A DNA stretch of 64,000 nucleotides from Winogradskyella flava (GTDB lineage: Bacteria; Bacteroidota; Bacteroidia; Flavobacteriales; Flavobacteriaceae). The position numbers were made by a program, and so were the translations under genes. The number at the start of each line of letters is the position of its first letter. Position 1 is the first letter of the stretch. The notes under the pieces were generated by a model. That model made no database searches and was not told where the DNA came from. It worked only from the letters and a program-made list of their open reading frames with translations. The stretch lies in contig NZ_JACLCP010000005.1 of NCBI RefSeq assembly GCF_014243395.1, positions 186,001 to 250,000 on the forward strand, given 5' to 3'. Shown here piece after piece: positions 31,585-40,053 of the stretch.

Positions 31585-33633
31585 ATGAATAAGGATATCT
31601 TAAAGAAAGGGTTTTCGAAACTCTGCACGGCAAAAGCAATGGCAGAGTTATATGAAGAAAATTTTAAGCAAGTTTCAAAATATGTGCACGCCACATCTCG
31701 TGGACATGAGGCTATACAAGTCGCTTTAGGAATGCAACTCTTACCGCAAGATTATGCATTTCCATATTATAGAGATGATGCCATGTTATTGGCATTTGGT
31801 TTAGAACCTTATGATTTAATGCTACAATTATTGGCGAAAAGGGATGACCCGTTTTCTGGTGGAAGAACATACTATTCACATCCAAGTTTAAAGGATGATG
31901 ACAAACCAAAAATTCCTCATCAATCATCTGCTACGGGTATGCAAGCGATTCCGGCAACTGGTGTTGCTATGGGAATGCAGTATAAAGAACTACAGGGTTT
32001 GAACGATACATCGATTAAGAACCCTATTTCGGTATGTTCACTTGGTGATGCATCAGTTACAGAAGGTGAAATTGCAGAAGCGTTTCAAATGGCGGCCTTA
32101 AAGCAAATGCCAATTCTATATTTAGTACAAGACAATGGTTGGGATATTTCTGCAAATGAAGCGGAAACAAGGGCGCAGAACGCAGCAGAATACGCAGCTG
32201 GGTTTCATGGATTAGAAGCTATTTCAATTGATGGTGCTAACTTTATAGAAAGTTATGAGGCTATTGAAAACGTAATAAAAACGATTAGAGAAGAGCGTCG
32301 ACCATTTTTAGTACATGCTAAAGTGCCATTGCTAAATCATCATACATCTGGCGTTCGTATGGAATGGTATCGTGATGATTTAGAGGAGGCACGTTCTCGA
32401 GATCCTTATCCAGTACTAAGACAGCAATTATTAGATCATGGATTTTCTGAAAAAGATGTGAGTAATATAGAGAATGAAGCTAAATCACAGGTACTTTCAG
32501 ATTTTGAAAAAGCTTTACAAGCTGAAGACCCTGGACCTGAAGATTTATTTACACACGATTTTGTGCCTACACCGATAATGGAGGAAAAAGGAACGCGCGA
32601 ACCTGAAGGTGCTGATAAAGTGGTAATGGTAGATTGTGCCTTATTTGCAGTTGAAGAATTAATGCGAGAACATAAAGAGTGTTTGTTATATGGACAAGAT
32701 GTTGGAGGACGCTTAGGAGGTGTTTTTAGAGAAGCAGCAACCTTGGCACAGAAATTTGGAGACGATCGTGTATTTAATACACCAATTCAAGAAGCTTTTA
32801 TTGTTGGGTCTACCGTAGGAATGAGCGCTGTTGGATTAAAACCAATCGTTGAGGTACAATTCGCTGACTATATATGGCCTGGATTAAATCAGCTATTTAC
32901 AGAGGTTAGTCGCAGTTGCTACCTGTCTAATGGAAAATGGCCTGTAAGTATGATACTTCGTGTGCCAATTGGTGCTTATGGTAGTGGCGGACCTTATCAT
33001 TCGTCTTCGGTTGAGAGTGTTATTGCTAATATTCGAGGAATCAAAATAGCTTACCCAAGTAATGGTGCCGATTTAAAGGGCCTAATGAAAGCTGCTTATC
33101 ATGACCCTAATCCTGTTGTAATTTTAGAGCATAAAGGATTGTATTGGTCTAAAGTGCCAGGAACGCTAACAGCAACTTCAAAAGAGCCTAGCGAAGATTA
33201 CGTTTTGCCATTTGGAAAGGCTTGGGTCTTACAGGAAATTTGGAAACAGGAGAATCTTGAGACTTGTACTATCATCACTTACGGAATGGGAGTGCATTGG
33301 GCATATAACGCTGCTGGAGAATTAAATATGCGAGACCAGATTGAGATCATTGATTTAAGAACGCTGTTTCCTTTAGATGAGGATACTGTTATGACCTCTG
33401 TAAAGAAAACCGGAAAGTGTCTTGTAGTTACTGAAGAACCTGCAAATAATAGTTTTGCCAGAGCATTGGCAGGAAAGATTCAGGAAGAATGTTTTAAATA
33501 TTTAGATGCCCCTGTAATGACTATAGGTAGCGAAAACATGCCAGCAATTCCATTAAACTCTACTTTGGAGCAAACTATGATTCCTTCAACTGAAAAGGTA
33601 AAAGATAAAATCGAGCTATTATTGAGTTATTAG
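31585..33633 (+). CDS. Fused branched-chain 2-oxoacid dehydrogenase E1 alpha-beta
   Basis: 682 residues. The alpha-type half (about 1-325) has ATSRGHEAIQVALG, YYRDDAMLLAFGL and the thiamine-diphosphate motif SLGDASVTEGE...QDNGWDIS. The beta-type half (about 340-682) has VDCALFAVEELMREHKECLL, FNTPIQEAFIVGSTVGMSAV, VPIGAYGSGGPYHSSSVE and EEPANNSFARALAGKI. The two chains are separate proteins in most bacteria; the single-chain form is common in Bacteroidota. It decarboxylates 2-oxoacids from IlvE and loads the E2 lipoyl group. Confidence 0.94.
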   Translation: MNKDILKKGFSKLCTAKAMAELYEENFKQVSKYVHATSRGHEAIQVALGMQLLPQDYAFPYYRDDAMLLAFGLEPYDLMLQLLAKRDDPFSGGRTYYSHPSLKDDDKPKIPHQSSATGMQAIPATGVAMGMQYKELQGLNDTSIKNPISVCSLGDASVTEGEIAEAFQMAALKQMPILYLVQDNGWDISANEAETRAQNAAEYAAGFHGLEAISIDGANFIESYEAIENVIKTIREERRPFLVHAKVPLLNHHTSGVRMEWYRDDLEEARSRDPYPVLRQQLLDHGFSEKDVSNIENEAKSQVLSDFEKALQAEDPGPEDLFTHDFVPTPIMEEKGTREPEGADKVVMVDCALFAVEELMREHKECLLYGQDVGGRLGGVFREAATLAQKFGDDRVFNTPIQEAFIVGSTVGMSAVGLKPIVEVQFADYIWPGLNQLFTEVSRSCYLSNGKWPVSMILRVPIGAYGSGGPYHSSSVESVIANIRGIKIAYPSNGADLKGLMKAAYHDPNPVVILEHKGLYWSKVPGTLTATSKEPSEDYVLPFGKAWVLQEIWKQENLETCTIITYGMGVHWAYNAAGELNMRDQIEIIDLRTLFPLDEDTVMTSVKKTGKCLVVTEEPANNSFARALAGKIQEECFKYLDAPVMTIGSENMPAIPLNSTLEQTMIPSTEKVKDKIELLLSY

Positions 33634-33685
33634 TAAGTGATTGATTTAGGATTTTCTGTATCTTTCAGTTCATAAAATCAACTAA

Positions 33686-34747
33686 ATGCTTACCAAAAAA
33701 CGCTATTCAGTTAAGGATATGGTCCTCTGGACACGAGGAGAAACCTTAATCTATCTGCTATACGCTGGAATTATTACCGTTCTCTATAAAGTATTTGGAT
33801 TTACCTTTTTAAATGTACCATGGACTCCTGTAGCTTTAATTGGTACCGCTGTAGCTTTTCTTGTTGGTTTTCAAAATAATTCAGCCTATGGTCGTATTTG
33901 GGAAGCTCGCATGATATGGGGAGCTATAGTAAATACGTCTCGTACTTGGGGAATGAAAGTACAGGATATGGTTACCAATGAGCATCGTGAAGTACCTGTT
34001 TCAAATGATGAAATAAGGCAGCATAAAAAGACATTGGTATATCGGCATATTGCTTGGATGACAGCATTGCGCTATGCTATGCGCCAGCGAAAAAGCTGGG
34101 AAACGCAGCACAAAGCTAAAACCAATCAAGAGTGGCGCGATATGATTCATATTCCTGAGGAAGTTTCTACGCTAGAGGATAATTTAATTATGTACTTGTC
34201 GGAAGAAGAAAGACAATACGTTTTATCCAAAGGTAATAAACAGACCGCGTTATTATACCTTCAATCAAAACATATTAGGGAGCTTAAGGAGAAAGGTTTA
34301 ATTTGGGAATTTGCTTTTTTAGAGCTAGAAAATGTATTAGAATCTTTATTTACACATCAAGGAAAATCCGAGCGTATTAAAAATTTCCCTTACCCTAGAC
34401 AATATGCTAGCTTAGGATTATACTTAACAAGAGTATTTACTATTCTATTGCCATTTGGATTAATTCCAGAGTTTGCTGAAATAGGTGATACTATGGTTGA
34501 CGATTTTTTCCTTGTTGGTAAATACTTTATATGGATTGCAGTTCCTTTTTGTGCTATTGTTTCATGGGCATTTCATACCATGGAGCGCTTAGCGAGGACA
34601 GGAGAAAATCCATTTGAAGGTGGGCCAAATGATGTGCCTATTTCAACGATTTCTAGAGGAATAGAGATTGATTTGAGGCAAATGTTAGATGAGGAAGTTA
34701 ATGACATTCCTAGTCAATTCCCAGAAGAGAAGCATGTACAGATGTAA
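33686..34747 (+). CDS. Bestrophin-family ion channel protein
   Basis: 353 residues. YSVKDMVLWTRGETLIYLLY, then NVPWTPVALIGTAVAFLVGF and QNNSAYGRIWEARMIWGAIV are hallmark bestrophin/UPF0187 segments; a second membrane pair lies at about 245-300 (TRVFTILLPFGLIPEF, FIWIAVPFCAIVSWAF), followed by NPFEGGPNDVPISTISRGIE. Bacterial bestrophins form pentameric channels; ion selectivity cannot be judged. Inner membrane. Likely its own transcription unit, ended by the following hairpin. Confidence 0.93.
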   Translation: MLTKKRYSVKDMVLWTRGETLIYLLYAGIITVLYKVFGFTFLNVPWTPVALIGTAVAFLVGFQNNSAYGRIWEARMIWGAIVNTSRTWGMKVQDMVTNEHREVPVSNDEIRQHKKTLVYRHIAWMTALRYAMRQRKSWETQHKAKTNQEWRDMIHIPEEVSTLEDNLIMYLSEEERQYVLSKGNKQTALLYLQSKHIRELKEKGLIWEFAFLELENVLESLFTHQGKSERIKNFPYPRQYASLGLYLTRVFTILLPFGLIPEFAEIGDTMVDDFFLVGKYFIWIAVPFCAIVSWAFHTMERLARTGENPFEGGPNDVPISTISRGIEIDLRQMLDEEVNDIPSQFPEEKHVQM

Positions 34748-34750
34748 AAT

Positions 34751-34776
34751 AAAAAAGCCTATCATAGTTGATAGGC
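34751..34776. terminator. Bidirectional terminator between bestrophin and csp genes
   Basis: GCCTATCA (34757-34764) pairs with TGATAGGC (34769-34776), loop of 4. Six A precede it, giving a T-run on the minus strand for the convergent csp gene; the plus-strand T-run is weak (CAGTTT). Confidence 0.8.
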
Positions 34777-34804
34777 TCAGTTTAAAAAGATTTTAAAGAT
34801 ATAT

Positions 34805-34996
34805 TTAAATAACTTTTACATTAACTGCATTTAATCCTTTTTTTCCTTCTGTTAAATCGAACTCTACATTATCCCCTTCTCTTACTTCGTCGATTAAACC
34901 AGAAATGTGTACAAAATGATCTTTGTCGCTTCCTTCTTCTGTTATGAATCCAAAACCTTTAGAATCATTAAAAAATTTTACTGTACCAGTACTCAT
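34805..34996 (-). CDS. Cold-shock domain protein (CspA family)
   Basis: 63 residues, a single cold-shock OB fold. RNP1 is KGFGFIT and RNP2 is DHFVHIS; starts MSTGTVKFFND. A cytosolic single-stranded nucleic-acid chaperone. The 136-base upstream spacer to sulP contains no gene; TACTTTCG on the minus strand (35022-35029) is a one-mismatch -7 candidate, so the leader would be about 20 bases and not the long cold-inducible type. Confidence 0.95.
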   Translation of the reverse strand: MSTGTVKFFNDSKGFGFITEEGSDKDHFVHISGLIDEVREGDNVEFDLTEGKKGLNAVNVKVI

Positions 34997-35132
34997 AATA
35001 AATTTATATTAAATTAGGCTGCGAAAGTAGTCTAATTAATTGACTATCAGTTAATTTTGCTTGATTCTTTTAGTAAATAAACAATATTAATTTTTAACTA
35101 TCTAAGGATTAGCATCTAAGAGGTAATTTATT

Positions 35133-36812
35133 TCAAATATTATATTCTGAAAGTGGCTTTGTAAACTTTTCGGGATCAGCAGCTAGATGGTACCTTGGGT
35201 CGTCAATGTCTTCAATAATTACTTCTTCAAATTTAGGACTTGCTTTTCTCAAAAGTATTTTACAGTCTTCACTCAAGTGTTTTAGTTTGATAGACTTTCC
35301 TTCAGCTTTGTATTTATTCACTAAATTAAAAATGGCTTCTAAGGCAGAATGATCACTTACACGAGATTCTACGAAGTCTATTTCTACTTTTTCAGGATCA
35401 TTTTTAACATCGAACTTCGTATTAAAATTTTGGATTGAGCCAAAAAATAAGGGGCCCCAAATTTCATAAGTCTTAGTGCCATTTGGTTGAATGCGCTTTC
35501 GAGCTCTAATCATAGTGGCATTCTTCCATGCAAAAACTAATGCAGAAATAATGACACCGGCGATAACGGCTACTGCCAAGTCTTTCCATACTGTAATAGC
35601 AGATACCGCAATTAAAACTATAGCGTCTGATAATGGTATTTTTCTAATGATTCTAAAACTAGACCAAGCAAAAGTCCCTATAACCACCATAAACATCACA
35701 CCGACTAAAGCTGCAATAGGTATCTGTTCGATTAGTGGAGCTCCAAACAATACAAAGCAGAGTAGTGCAATAGCTGCAACGGCGCCAGATAATCGACCAC
35801 GACCACCAGAATCTACATTGATTATTGATTGACCGATCATGGCGCATCCTCCCATGCCGCCGAAAAATCCATTTAAGATATTTGCACCTCCTTGAGCAAT
35901 GCATTCTCGGTTGCCATTTCCTCTAGTTTCTGTCATGTCATCAATTAGGTTTAAGGTCATAAGAGACTCAATTAAACCAACTGCGGCGAGAATAAAAGCA
36001 GTAGATAGGATTAAGCCCCAGTGTCCAGAAAGCGTTCCGAAGAACCCAAATATTTGATCTTGAAACGTTGGAAGTGTTCCCTCTAATCCTTTTCCATCAG
36101 TGCCTTCTGCAATAAAAGAACCAACAGTGCTCATTTCAATGCCCCCAAAGATAGTAATAGAAGCCACTACAATAATTGCAATTAATGCCGAAGGGATTTT
36201 CTTGGTTAATTTCGGTAGGCCATACATAATGCCCATGGTTAGACCAATAAATACCATCATTTTCCAGAAAGCTGCATTTGAGAACAATGCGCCAAACCAT
36301 TCGGATGTATTTCCAAAAAATGAAATATCCTTTGGTACTGCATTAGGAAATAATTTTAATTGAGCAAGAAAAATGACAATGGCCAGACCATTAACAAAGC
36401 CCATCATTACAGGATGAGGAATAAGCCTAACGAACTTACCAAGTTTAAAGACACCTGCCAAAATTTGAATGCCACCAACAAAAAGCAAGGTTATAAATAA
36501 CCATTGTAATCCTAAGTTTTCAATTGGTGCATCCATTGCTAAACCAACGTCGTTTCCTTTTTGAATAAGATGAACCATGACGACTGCCATCGCACCAGTG
36601 GCTCCAGATATCATACCTGGTCGTCCGCCAAATAAAGCGGTTACAATACCCATCATAAATGCGCCATAGAGTCCGACTAAAGGGTCTACACCAGCTACAA
36701 AAGCAAAAGCTACAGCTTCTGGTACTAAGGCTAAAGCTACTGTTAGTCCTGAAAGAATATCATTCTTTGGGTTCTGCGTGAAATTTTTTCTTGTGGTTTG
36801 GCCTAAAATCAT
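35133..36812 (-). CDS. SulP/SLC26-family anion transporter with STAS domain
   Basis: 559 residues. The membrane domain has about 12 helices (GLTVALALVPEAVAFAFVAG, GLYGAFMMGIVTALFGGRPG, GMGGCAMIGQSIINVDSGGR) and a C-terminal cytosolic STAS domain (about 435-545; FESRVSDHSALEAIF-like VESRVSDHSALEAIFNLVNK). The family moves sulfate, bicarbonate or other anions, often with sodium. No carbonic anhydrase or sulfate-assimilation gene is adjacent, so the substrate is not assigned. Monocistronic, preceded by a -7 element. Confidence 0.93.
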   Translation of the reverse strand: MILGQTTRKNFTQNPKNDILSGLTVALALVPEAVAFAFVAGVDPLVGLYGAFMMGIVTALFGGRPGMISGATGAMAVVMVHLIQKGNDVGLAMDAPIENLGLQWLFITLLFVGGIQILAGVFKLGKFVRLIPHPVMMGFVNGLAIVIFLAQLKLFPNAVPKDISFFGNTSEWFGALFSNAAFWKMMVFIGLTMGIMYGLPKLTKKIPSALIAIIVVASITIFGGIEMSTVGSFIAEGTDGKGLEGTLPTFQDQIFGFFGTLSGHWGLILSTAFILAAVGLIESLMTLNLIDDMTETRGNGNRECIAQGGANILNGFFGGMGGCAMIGQSIINVDSGGRGRLSGAVAAIALLCFVLFGAPLIEQIPIAALVGVMFMVVIGTFAWSSFRIIRKIPLSDAIVLIAVSAITVWKDLAVAVIAGVIISALVFAWKNATMIRARKRIQPNGTKTYEIWGPLFFGSIQNFNTKFDVKNDPEKVEIDFVESRVSDHSALEAIFNLVNKYKAEGKSIKLKHLSEDCKILLRKASPKFEEVIIEDIDDPRYHLAADPEKFTKPLSEYNI

Positions 36813-36834
36813 AACGTTTTCTCTTAGAAGTCGG

Positions 36835-36842
36835 CAAAGATA
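36835..36842 (-). promoter_or_regulatory. -7 element upstream of the SulP gene
   Basis: On the minus strand TATCTTTG matches TAnnTTTG exactly, 22 bases before the sulP ATG; the transcript would have a very short leader. Confidence 0.5.
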
Positions 36843-36880
36843 TAGTATTTAGATTTAAAGCCTAATGAATAAGTATAAAC

Positions 36881-36912
36881 AAAAAAAAGCACTGATTACT
36901 CAGCGCTTTTTT
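36881..36912 (-). terminator. Terminator after the DUF4136 gene
   Basis: AAAAAAGC-A-CTGA (36883-36895) pairs with TCAG-C-GCTTTTTT (36900-36912), one internal mismatch, loop TTAC. It sits 16 bases after the DUF4136 stop on the minus strand with a T-run, and ends the DUF5522-hutU-DUF4136 unit. Confidence 0.75.
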
Positions 36913-36928
36913 CTAGTATGTAATAGTT

Positions 36929-37489
36929 TTATAATGCTGGAGGAAATTGCTCCATAGTTTTGGCCACAAATTCCTTTATACGAGCTTCTTTTTTCTCAAC
37001 ATTTCTCGTGACCAAGTATCCAGTGCCTGACCCTTGCCAAATTAATTCTTTCTTTTTTGTGTCAATTAAATCAATGAAGAGCATGCCTTCAGTTCTGGTA
37101 GAGACGTTGTTTCCTCCCCAACCAAATCCAGGACCCCAGCCCCAGCCCCATCGATTGAAGCCTCCCCAGCCCCAAGCACCTGCGCCCCAAGCATTGTTGT
37201 AAACATCAACTCGCTGATTGGACTTAGTGAATATGCTAACTAACATATCTGGATTTTCAGATTTTGTCATGCCTTTTGCCATGAGTTCAGCTTCGATGGC
37301 TCGTAAAATTCTTCTCTTATCGATATCACTTATCTCTGCCTTATCAATACCAGGCTTGAAGAATGCAAAAGTTTTGTATTCGTTAAAATTTGTCTCTCTG
37401 TCATAATCGGCAGCAACCCTTACTGAGCTGCAAGAGGACAGAAGTAGGGCAAAAACCAAAATCGGTGTGAGTTTAATTAATCTCTTCAT
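36929..37489 (-). CDS. DUF4136 lipoprotein
   Basis: 186 residues. Lipoprotein signal MKRLIKLTPILVFALLLSSC with lipobox LSSC. Then SSVRVAADYDRETNFNEYKT, FAFFKP, LRAIEAELMAKGMTKSENPD and IDLIDTKKKELIWQGSGTGY, the DUF4136 pattern. A Gly/Trp-rich insert (GWGGFNRWGWGWGPGFGWGG) lies at about 105-130. Function of the family unknown. It starts 11 bases after the hutU stop and is probably the last gene of that unit. Confidence 0.88.
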   Translation of the reverse strand: MKRLIKLTPILVFALLLSSCSSVRVAADYDRETNFNEYKTFAFFKPGIDKAEISDIDKRRILRAIEAELMAKGMTKSENPDMLVSIFTKSNQRVDVYNNAWGAGAWGWGGFNRWGWGWGPGFGWGGNNVSTRTEGMLFIDLIDTKKKELIWQGSGTGYLVTRNVEKKEARIKEFVAKTMEQFPPAL

Positions 37490-37500
37490 ATCGCTTTTTT

Positions 37501-39510
37501 TTAATTTGTTTCAAATAAATTGTCATCGACTAAATTAGGCAAGGTGACTTGTAAGTTCGGCTCTACTTCCATAGCGCGCTTAATTGCAAAAATGGCACCC
37601 TTATTTCTAGCCCAACTTCGCCTTGAAATACCATTGTTAACATCCCAAAACAACATTCGTTTTAATCGTGTTGATGCTTCTTTACTACCATCAAGAACCA
37701 TGCCGAATCCACCATTAACAACCTCTCCCCAACCAACACCACCACCATTGTGAATACTCACCCAAGTGGCGCCTCTAAAGCTATCTCCAATGACATTGTG
37801 AATAGCCATATCTGCTGTAAAGCGCGAGCCATCATAGATATTACTGGTTTCACGGTATGGTGAATCTGTTCCAGAAACATCATGATGATCCCTTCCTAGA
37901 ATAACTTCTCCGATTTGGCCAGCAGAAATTGCTTGATTAAAAGCTTCGGCAATTTTCATTCGCCCTTCAGCATCAGCATATAATATTCTCGCTTGCGAAC
38001 CTACGACCAATTGGTTGTCCTGCGCCCCTTTTATCCATTGAATATTATCTGCCATTTGCTGTTGAATTTCTTTAGGAGAATTTTTCATGATATCTTCTAA
38101 AACCTTACAAGCAATTTTATCTGTCTTCGATAAATCTTCCGGTTTTCCTGAAGCACATACCCAACGGAAAGGACCAAAACCGTAGTCAAAGCACATTGGT
38201 CCCATAATATCTTGCACATAACTAGGGTATCTAAATTCTCTACCTAATTCTGGTTTTTCTGCCATTATATCTGCTCCGGCTCTTGATGCTTCTAACAAAA
38301 AGGCATTACCATAATCGAAGAAATAAGTGCCTTTTGCAGTGTGCCTATTGATGGCAACTGCATGTTGCCTTAAACTCTTTTGGACATGTTCTTTGAATTT
38401 TTCTGGCTCATTGGCCATCATTGTATTGGATGCTTCAAAAGATAATCCAACGGGATAGTAGCCTCCAGCCCAAGGATTATGGAGTGATGTTTGGTCACTT
38501 CCCAAATCAATGTGGATATTGGCTTCATCGAATTTTTCCCAAACATCAACAACGTTTCCTAAATAGGCAATTGAAATAATTTCTTTTTCAGCTTTAGCTT
38601 TTGCGACTCTTGCAGCTAGTTCATCTAAATCTGTGATTTTCTCATCAATCCAGCCTTGGTCTAACCGTATTTGAGTTATTTTGGGGTTCACCTCTGCACA
38701 GACAGTAATACAACCAGCAATATTACCAGCTTTTGGTTGTGCTCCAGACATACCTCCTAATCCAGATGTAACAAAAAGGTTGCCTTTTGGTAGTTTACCT
38801 ATTTTTCTGAATCCATTTAAAACTGTAATAGTAGTACCATGAACAATACCTTGTGGTCCAATATACATATAACTTCCAGCTGTCATTTGCCCATATTGTG
38901 TCACGCCTAAGGCATTGAATTTTTCCCAATCATCAGGTTTGGAATAATTAGGGATCATCATGCCATTTGTTACGACAACTCTTGGTGCTTCTTTGTGACT
39001 TGGAAATAAGCCCATAGGATGACCAGAATACATGACTAAAGTTTGCTCATCATTCATTTCGGCTAAATATTTCATAGTCAGTCTGTACTGAGCCCAATTC
39101 TGAAAAACGCCTCCATTACCACCATAAGTAATAAGTTCATGTGGATGTTGCGCAACCGCATAATCCAAATTATTCTGAATCATCAGCATTATTGCTGCGG
39201 CTTGTTTAGATTGAGCAGGATACTCATTAATTGGTCTAGCGTACATTTTGTAGTCAGGTCTAAGACGATACATGTATATACGACCGTAAGTGTCTAGTTC
39301 ATTCTTAAATTCTGGTAATAGCTCCTCATGATGCTTTGGATCGAAATACCTTAGGGCATTTCTTAAAGCGAGGTTCTTCTCTTGTGGTGAGAGAATTTCT
39401 TTTCGTTTTGGTGCATGATTTATTGAAGTGTCATACGGCTTTGGTTGGGGTAATACTTTAGGGATGCCTTCGGGTATTTGGTCTTGAAATGAAACTTTAA
39501 TATCTGGCAT
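37501..39510 (-). CDS. hutU: Urocanate hydratase
   Basis: 669 residues from the ATG at 39510 (MPDIKVSFQDQIPEGIPKVL); a longer frame to 39585 is rejected because it overlaps the small DUF5522 gene. It converts urocanate to imidazolone propionate in histidine degradation, using tightly bound NAD+. Diagnostic blocks: ELITYGGNGGVFQNWAQYRL, MYSGHPMGLFPSH, TSGLGGMSGAQPKAGNIAGC, GSDQTSLHNPWAGGYYPVG and MGPMCFDYGFGPFRWVCASG with the active-site Cys region. It is longer than the classic enzyme of about 555 residues, as in the Bacteroidota/eukaryote-like group. Other hut genes are not in the window. Confidence 0.95.
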   Translation of the reverse strand: MPDIKVSFQDQIPEGIPKVLPQPKPYDTSINHAPKRKEILSPQEKNLALRNALRYFDPKHHEELLPEFKNELDTYGRIYMYRLRPDYKMYARPINEYPAQSKQAAAIMLMIQNNLDYAVAQHPHELITYGGNGGVFQNWAQYRLTMKYLAEMNDEQTLVMYSGHPMGLFPSHKEAPRVVVTNGMMIPNYSKPDDWEKFNALGVTQYGQMTAGSYMYIGPQGIVHGTTITVLNGFRKIGKLPKGNLFVTSGLGGMSGAQPKAGNIAGCITVCAEVNPKITQIRLDQGWIDEKITDLDELAARVAKAKAEKEIISIAYLGNVVDVWEKFDEANIHIDLGSDQTSLHNPWAGGYYPVGLSFEASNTMMANEPEKFKEHVQKSLRQHAVAINRHTAKGTYFFDYGNAFLLEASRAGADIMAEKPELGREFRYPSYVQDIMGPMCFDYGFGPFRWVCASGKPEDLSKTDKIACKVLEDIMKNSPKEIQQQMADNIQWIKGAQDNQLVVGSQARILYADAEGRMKIAEAFNQAISAGQIGEVILGRDHHDVSGTDSPYRETSNIYDGSRFTADMAIHNVIGDSFRGATWVSIHNGGGVGWGEVVNGGFGMVLDGSKEASTRLKRMLFWDVNNGISRRSWARNKGAIFAIKRAMEVEPNLQVTLPNLVDDNLFETN

Positions 39511-39680
39511 TATGATTTTGTGTCTTTTTGGTTTGTTTTTGTGTTGAATCCGTATGGGCAGTGTCTGCAACCACTTTCGCAGCAATACCCTCGTTTTAGG
39601 TGATATTGCTCTGTGAAACAGCGGTAACCTTCTGGTGTTAAGTAATAATCTCCTTCTTCTAACGGGACATATTTTTTCAT
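39510..39680 (-). CDS. DUF5522-like small Cys-rich protein
   Basis: 56 residues: starts MKKYVPLEEGDYYLTPEGYR and contains CFTEQYHLKRGYCCESGCRH followed by CPYG. The six cysteines (21, 33, 34, 38, 41 plus His residues) suggest a metal site; the CCxSGCRHCPYG signature fits DUF5522. Its TAA overlaps the hutU ATG by one base (TAATG), so the two are translationally coupled. Role unknown, possibly accessory to a metal or redox step. Confidence 0.8.
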   Translation of the reverse strand: MKKYVPLEEGDYYLTPEGYRCFTEQYHLKRGYCCESGCRHCPYGFNTKTNQKDTKS

Positions 39681-39686
39681 GTCTTA

Positions 39687-39694
39687 CAAAGATA
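39687..39694 (-). promoter_or_regulatory. -7 element of the DUF5522-hutU unit
   Basis: On the minus strand TATCTTTG matches TAnnTTTG exactly, 6 bases before the DUF5522 ATG. The transcript would be almost leaderless, or starts at a nearby alternative. Confidence 0.45.
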
Positions 39695-39717
39695 ATGTAA
39701 ATTGGATTGATTTTTGA

Positions 39718-40053
39718 ATGGGTCTAATTGTGATATTGATTTCAAAATATATTGTGCCCAAGGGCTATATCGGGATAACCATTTTCCCTTTTATGTTTTT
39801 AAAGTATAAAGCTTTGAAATGGAATAAGGTATTGATCAATCACGAAAAGATTCATTTGAGACAGCAACTAGAATTATTGATTCTTCCCTTTTTTGTTTTT
39901 TACGGTTTTGAGTTTATTGTCCGATTAATAATATATCGAAAATGGATGTTAGCCTATAAAAATATTTCATTTGAGCGTGAAGCTTATAAAAATGAAAAAA
40001 GCCTTGACTATTTAAGATCAAGACCTTTTTGGGCATTCTTAAAATATTATTGA
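39718..40053 (+). CDS. Small membrane protein with HExxH-like motif
   Basis: 111 residues, TTG or ATG start (ATG 39718 used). Two hydrophobic segments (LIVILISKYIV; LELLILPFFVFYGFEFIVRL) flank NHEKIHLRQQ, and FEREAYKNE follows. HEKIH plus a downstream Glu resembles a minimal zinc-peptidase site (HExxH...E), as in M48/M56-like membrane proteins, but the protein is much shorter than those. It is a recurrent small family in flavobacteria. Function unproven. Divergent from the hut unit and tail-to-tail with the T9SS gene, with no base between stops. Confidence 0.75.
   Translation: MGLIVILISKYIVPKGYIGITIFPFMFLKYKALKWNKVLINHEKIHLRQQLELLILPFFVFYGFEFIVRLIIYRKWMLAYKNISFEREAYKNEKSLDYLRSRPFWAFLKYY

Noticed and set aside
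36960..37202. Plus-strand open frame rich in Pro/Gln
   Set aside because: It is the antisense of the Gly/Trp-rich insert of the DUF4136 lipoprotein.
39511..39585. Longer hutU start
   Set aside because: The region encodes the end of the DUF5522-like gene in another frame, and MPDIKVSFQDQIPEG is a standard HutU N-terminus.
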